DNA from: CAZGLK01 sp964526375
GTDB lineage: Bacteria; Patescibacteriota; Minisyncoccia; JACQLN01
NCBI GenBank assembly: GCA_964526375.1
Contig: CAZGLK010000039.1
Coordinates: 1-6,983, forward strand
Direction of reading: 5' to 3'
Length of the DNA stretch: 6,983 nt
Shown here piece after piece: positions 3,950 through 6,983 of the stretch. Both the position numbers and the translations under genes were made by a program. The notes under the pieces are model-generated. The model saw only the letters and a program-made list of their open reading frames with translations, was not told where the DNA came from and did no database searches. Position 1 is the first letter of the stretch. Every line of letters begins with the position of its first letter.

Positions 3950-5688
3950 TGAATAACGAAATCACAATTTTCGCCGAAACCAATTTCCGCAACGAAAGGC
4001 GGCGTTTTGGCATTAAAGAAGACGATCGCCGCCGCCACATGTACATTGTGGGTAAAACCGGCATGGGCAAAACCACTATGCTGGAAAATATGATTATTTC
4101 TGACATTATCAACGGCAAGGGAGTCGGTTTTATAGATCCTCACGGCGATTCGGCCGACAAAATTTTAGACTTTGTGCCGCCCGAGCGCATCAAAGATGTC
4201 ATCTATTTTGACCCGGCCGATTTGGATCACCCCATTGCTTTTAACGCCTTTGAAAACGTGGACCCCGAAAAAAAGCACTTGGTGGCTTCGGGCTTGATGG
4301 GCGTGTTTAAAAAAATCTGGCCTGATGTTTGGTCGGCCCGCATGGAATATATTTTAAACAACGCCATTTTGGCTTTGCTGGACTACCCCGGGGCCACGCT
4401 TTTGGGCATAATGCGGATGCTCTCCAACAAAGATTACCGCAAAGAAGTGGTAGACGGTATCAGCGATCCGGTGGTTAAGTCGTTTTGGGTGGATGAGTTT
4501 GCCAAGTACACCGACCGCTTTGCCGCCGAAGCCACGCCGGCCATTCAAAACAAAGTCGGGCAGTTTTTGTCGGCTTCGGTTATTCGCAACATTGTGGGCC
4601 AAGCCGAGAGTGCCATAGACATGAGAAAAATTATGGACGAGGGCAAGATTTTAATAATGAATTTGTCCAAGGGGCGCATCGGCGAGGACAACTCCAAACT
4701 TCTGGGCGGGCTTTTGGTTACCAAACTGCAATTGGCCGCCATGAGCCGGGTGGATATTCCCGAACAAGAACGCCGCGATTTCTATTTGTATGTGGACGAA
4801 TTTCAAAACTTTGCCACGGAATCTTTTGCCAATATTCTGTCGGAGGCGCGCAAGTACCGCTTGGCTTTGATTTTGGCCAATCAGTATATTTCACAGCTGG
4901 TGCAAACGGTTGGCAGCGTTAAAAGCAGCGCCGTCAAAGACGCCATCTTTGGCAATGTGGGCACGATTGTCTGTTTTAGAGTGGGCGCCGAAGACGCCGA
5001 ATTTTTGGAAAAAGAATTTATGCCCGAATTCTTGGCCGTTGATTTGGTGAATTTAACCAAGTACAGCATCTACTTAAAGTTGATGATAGACGGGGTGGCT
5101 TCGCGGGCTTTTTCGGCCAATACCCTGATGCCTTATCCGTTTCCGACAGTCAGTTTTCGGGAGGATATTGTAAAACATTCGCAGGAGACCTACGGTACGG
5201 CTCGCGAGACGGTGGAGCGGGACATTGCCCGTTGGGCTGGGATGGAGGAAATAGTTAGCCGCGGCCGGCTGGGAGCGAGGAGCGAACCGGTTGCGGTTCA
5301 ATCAATGGATGTCTCGGCGCAGAGCACGCGGCCGGCGGCCGGCGGCGCGGTTGGCGGCTCGCTTCGCCGGAGCTTTAGCGAGGCGAGCAAAAAGCTGTAT
5401 GAAGCGGTTTGCTGGGAAGGCGGCGAAAAAATTATGGTTGCCTTTAAGCCCGATGGCGTGCGGCCGGTTTACTGCAAACAGCATCTTTATAAGCTGAACG
5501 AGCTTAAACATCAAGCGGTATCGGAGCCTCACCAGCCGGTTAGTTTGCAGGAGGCGTTAACGAAAGGCGTTAAAAATTTTAACGCGCCGCCCCAGCCCGC
5601 CAGAAAAAAGAAAAACCCGCAAACCGAATCCGGGTTACTGGAACTGCGATCGCTTCTTTCCGATATTAAGCCGAAAGGCAGTAATTAG
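3949..5688 (+). CDS. TraD/VirD4-family conjugation-type ATPase with degenerate C-terminal zinc ribbon
   Basis: A 579-aa protein starting at ATG 3949 (MNNEITIFAETNF). An earlier in-frame start at 3919 would translate only repeat sequence. Walker A is GKTGMGKT at residues 35-42, followed by the FIDPHGD element (61-67), which is typical of type IV secretion coupling and HerA/FtsK-like ATPases. Walker B is FYLYVDE at 278-284, followed by FQNFATESFANILSEARKYRLALILANQ, the TraM-recognition region of TraD/TraG. No transmembrane helix is present, so the membrane anchor may be supplied by the neighbouring membrane protein. The ATPase core ends near 405. A low-complexity Ala/Gly/Ser linker follows (about 445-480), then YEAVCWEGGEKIMVAFKPDGVRPVYCKQH (482-512), which resembles the short zinc ribbon common in CPR proteins. 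There the expected CxxC pairs read C488..G491 and C509..H512. The role is energising DNA or protein translocation at the membrane; substrate unknown. No Shine-Dalgarno is visible before the start. Confidence 0.9.
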   Translation: MNNEITIFAETNFRNERRRFGIKEDDRRRHMYIVGKTGMGKTTMLENMIISDIINGKGVGFIDPHGDSADKILDFVPPERIKDVIYFDPADLDHPIAFNAFENVDPEKKHLVASGLMGVFKKIWPDVWSARMEYILNNAILALLDYPGATLLGIMRMLSNKDYRKEVVDGISDPVVKSFWVDEFAKYTDRFAAEATPAIQNKVGQFLSASVIRNIVGQAESAIDMRKIMDEGKILIMNLSKGRIGEDNSKLLGGLLVTKLQLAAMSRVDIPEQERRDFYLYVDEFQNFATESFANILSEARKYRLALILANQYISQLVQTVGSVKSSAVKDAIFGNVGTIVCFRVGAEDAEFLEKEFMPEFLAVDLVNLTKYSIYLKLMIDGVASRAFSANTLMPYPFPTVSFREDIVKHSQETYGTARETVERDIARWAGMEEIVSRGRLGARSEPVAVQSMDVSAQSTRPAAGGAVGGSLRRSFSEASKKLYEAVCWEGGEKIMVAFKPDGVRPVYCKQHLYKLNELKHQAVSEPHQPVSLQEALTKGVKNFNAPPQPARKKKNPQTESGLLELRSLLSDIKPKGSN

Positions 5689-5720
5689 TAACTAGGTAAT
5701 TGAGTAATTAAGTAACTAAG
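5680..5720. repeat. Degenerate 8-bp tandem repeat between convergent genes
   Basis: Units AGTAATT, AGTAACT, AGGTAATT, GAGTAATT, AAGTAACT, AAGG follow one another (consensus near RAGTAAYT). The first unit contributes the last sense codons and stop of the ATPase gene, and the last unit contains the minus-strand stop (5716-5718) of the DUF192 gene. AGTAACTT also occurs in the palindrome at 618-649. No hairpin plus T-run is present, so neither gene has a visible intrinsic terminator here. Confidence 0.85.
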
Positions 5721-6162
5721 GCAGGGTAGCGGTGAGGCCGGGCTGGATGTTGTTTTTTTCGGCCCAGCCGGCATTGACTTCCAGAACATATTGGATTGGC
5801 CGACTGGGTTTAAAGACCCGCGGATAAGTTGAAGGATATATGTTGGTGGTTATTTCAACCACTTTTTTGTTCTCGTCCAGCCAAACAAAGTCTAGGGGAA
5901 ACTTCATGCCACGCATCACAAAGCCGTAATATTCGGGCTTGGGAAAAACAAAAAGCATGCCTTGCTCTTGTGGCAAAAACTTCCTGCCCGAAAGCCCGCG
6001 GTATCTTTTTATTAACGTGTCGGCCAATTCTACTTTAACTTCTGTCCCGCCGATTTTAATTTGTTGCCATTGTGACCTGGAGGCTTGAATTGATTCTTGG
6101 AATGTCCAGAACGTCAGCACGCCGACGGCCGCGGCAGTTGTAAGTAGCAAAGGTTTTCTCAT
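5716..6162 (-). CDS. DUF192 family protein with N-terminal signal anchor
   Basis: A 148-aa protein on the minus strand. The ATG at 6162 (MRKPLLLTT) is chosen over a TTG two codons earlier; neither has a Shine-Dalgarno. Residues about 4-22 are hydrophobic after a basic MRK start, which suggests an uncleaved signal anchor or signal peptide, and there is no lipobox cysteine. From about 38 on the protein matches DUF192: RYRGLSGRKFLPQEQGMLFVF, then FVMRGMKFPLDFVWLDENKKVVEI, then PIQYVLEVNAGWAEKNNIQPG. In the commonest form the middle motif reads MKNT..PLD; here it is MRGMKFPLD. DUF192 proteins are small beta-rich domains, often exported, with no established activity. The gene converges on the ATPase gene and its stop lies in the tandem repeat. 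No clear promoter is seen upstream. Confidence 0.9.
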   Translation of the reverse strand: MRKPLLLTTAAAVGVLTFWTFQESIQASRSQWQQIKIGGTEVKVELADTLIKRYRGLSGRKFLPQEQGMLFVFPKPEYYGFVMRGMKFPLDFVWLDENKKVVEITTNIYPSTYPRVFKPSRPIQYVLEVNAGWAEKNNIQPGLTATLP

Positions 6163-6225
6163 AGACAAATTTGTTTAGAGGGGTATTTTCTTCAGAAGGT
6201 ATTTGTAGCAATGTACACGAATGAG

Positions 6226-6254
6226 GGGCCTAAGTTTCAAATGATTTTAGGCCC
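6226..6254. repeat. 8-bp inverted repeat upstream of the DUF192 gene
   Basis: GGGCCTAA (6226-6233) pairs with TTAGGCCC (6247-6254) around a 13-base loop. It lies about 65 bases upstream of the DUF192 start. No T-run follows on either strand. It could be an operator-like site or the end of the upstream transcript. Confidence 0.5.
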
Positions 6255-6264
6255 GCTGAAATTT

Positions 6265-6294
6265 TCCGCCCGAGGCGGATCCGTCTTTGGCGGA
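6265..6294. repeat. Twin small hairpins (REP-like)
   Basis: TCCGCC-CGA-GGCGGA (6265-6279, one base left over) is followed at once by TCCGTC-TTT-GGCGGA (6280-6294), so the same six-base palindrome occurs twice with different three-base loops and one G-T pair. An alternative larger stem, CGAGG 6271-6275 with CCTCG 6298-6302, encloses the second hairpin. It lies 60 bases beyond the stop of the DUF3298-like gene, where repeats of the REP type usually sit. No T-run is present. Confidence 0.65.
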
Positions 6295-6354
6295 GAACCT
6301 CGACAGAAAGGTTTGCCAAACTCTGGCGCCATAAAATAGCGGAAGTACATCAAT

Positions 6355-6983
6355 TCATTGAATAATATCAGACAACACTGACGGAGCGAGAAATTCCTGA
6401 ATCATAGACATTGGAATGTCTCCTGTGATAGATAGATGTTTTCCCACACGACTCCAGTCAACGCCGATACAAGACGCGGCAAAGCCATTATGTCTGGGCG
6501 CGAAAAATAAATCGCAGCTCGGATCTCCTTGGTAATCGGTAAGCAAATAATTTTTCATCATTTTTACCGCTCTTGACCACGCTATATCATCGCGAAACAG
6601 TTCATTGTTTTCCACCATCAACTCTCCTTTTACAAGATCAAAAATGATAAATGTCCATTCGGGTTCATTATCATTAACACCGGCCAAGTGTTCAGTTGTT
6701 GTAAAAGAGAGAGAAATTAATCTCGGAGTGGCAAGCAATACTCCAGTTTCAACATTCAGGATATTTGTCTCCCCATTATCTTCTGCCGCAGTACTTACGG
6801 CAGATATAAAATCATCCTTTAGTGATTCAATGTGCCGCATTATTGCCTGATTAACTTCATCGTCAACGCGATAATTATTAGAAATAATTATTCTAGGCGT
6901 GCGTATATACATGGCAATGCTTTGCTCAGATTCTGTAATTGTTATTTCTTGCCATTTTATAATCGGCTGATTAAGAATGACCG
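6355..6983 (-). CDS. DUF3298-like protein (RsiV/PdaC-type extracytoplasmic domain), 5' truncated
   Basis: The minus-strand frame stays open to the right edge of the window. Upstream of the ATG at 6912 it continues without a stop as VILNQPIIKWQEITITESEQSIAM, so that ATG is probably internal and the real start lies outside. About 209 residues are visible. TPRIIISNNYRVDDEVNQAI resembles the start of the RsiV/PdaC-like domain (a Y/TP.I....d..iN..I pattern). WTFIIFDLVKGELMVENNELF corresponds to the FDl.tG....l.dlF motif of DUF3298, and the C-terminal part from FFAPRHNGFAASCIGVDW to VGKHLSITGDIPMS ends like that domain. The family is usually extracytoplasmic, behind a signal or a transmembrane helix, which here would be beyond the edge. 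Function is unknown; in RsiV the domain binds lysozyme. The assignment rests on weak motifs and is moderate. Confidence 0.65.
   Translation of the reverse strand, partial: VILNQPIIKWQEITITESEQSIAMYIRTPRIIISNNYRVDDEVNQAIMRHIESLKDDFISAVSTAAEDNGETNILNVETGVLLATPRLISLSFTTTEHLAGVNDNEPEWTFIIFDLVKGELMVENNELFRDDIAWSRAVKMMKNYLLTDYQGDPSCDLFFAPRHNGFAASCIGVDWSRVGKHLSITGDIPMSMIQEFLAPSVLSDIIQ

Larger units (their letters stand above)
6169..6354. other. Intergenic region between two minus-strand genes
   Basis: Apart from the inverted repeats at 6226-6254 and 6265-6294, a small imperfect hairpin can form at 6304-6325 (CAGA/TCTG enclosing GTTTG/CAAAC). No intrinsic terminator for the DUF3298-like gene and no convincing promoter for the DUF192 gene is visible. 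The best -35-like hexamer on the minus strand, TTGAAA near 6237-6242, has a spacer of 19 to TACATT, which is poor. Confidence 0.45.

Noticed and set aside
1..6983. Alternative genetic code (UGA as glycine)
   Set aside because: No gene needs UGA read-through; the long frames have no internal TGA and the small gene ends plausibly at TGA.

Overview
The gene content points to a member of the Candidate Phyla Radiation (Patescibacteria, Parcubacteria-like). The markers are a SecF end, a sigma-region-4 plus winged-helix regulator, a membrane protein next to a TraD/VirD4-type ATPase with a degenerate C-terminal zinc ribbon, a four-helix-bundle 'IVS' protein between short tandem repeats, and a DUF192 lipoprotein-like protein. 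TGA and TAG both end plausible genes, so nothing suggests the UGA=Gly recoding of Gracilibacteria/SR1. This taxonomic reading is inference; there is no rRNA in the window.

Layout. 1-279: C-terminal end of SecF (+). 298-581: a TTGACA-N17-TACGAT promoter, about 250 nt of non-coding, hairpin-rich sequence and a strong intrinsic terminator, which together look like an independent structured ncRNA of unknown class. 618-649: a perfect 32-bp palindrome. 712-2081: a short operon with a consensus extended -10 promoter, a sigma4/HARE-type DNA-binding protein, a 51-aa two-segment membrane protein with the only textbook Shine-Dalgarno in the window, and an intrinsic terminator. 2091-2166: two perfect hairpins back to back. 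2221-5688: a membrane-anchored hypothetical protein and a conjugation-type ATPase, separated by a cassette (3511-3949) that encodes a four-helix-bundle protein of the 23S rRNA intervening-sequence family between period-7 inverted repeats. 5680-5720: an 8-bp tandem repeat that overlaps the stop codons of two convergent genes. 5716-6162 (-): DUF192 protein with a signal anchor. 6265-6294: twin small hairpins. 6355-6983 (-): a DUF3298-like protein whose 5' end runs off the window.

The membrane protein and ATPase probably work as one membrane machine (DNA or protein translocation, or a pilus-like system). The IVS-type cassette appears to have inserted between them, with its repeat arms running from the stop codon of one gene to the start codon of the other. 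The two most interesting items are the unassigned ncRNA and this cassette. The window is also rich in short palindromic or tandem intergenic repeats of at least five different sequences.
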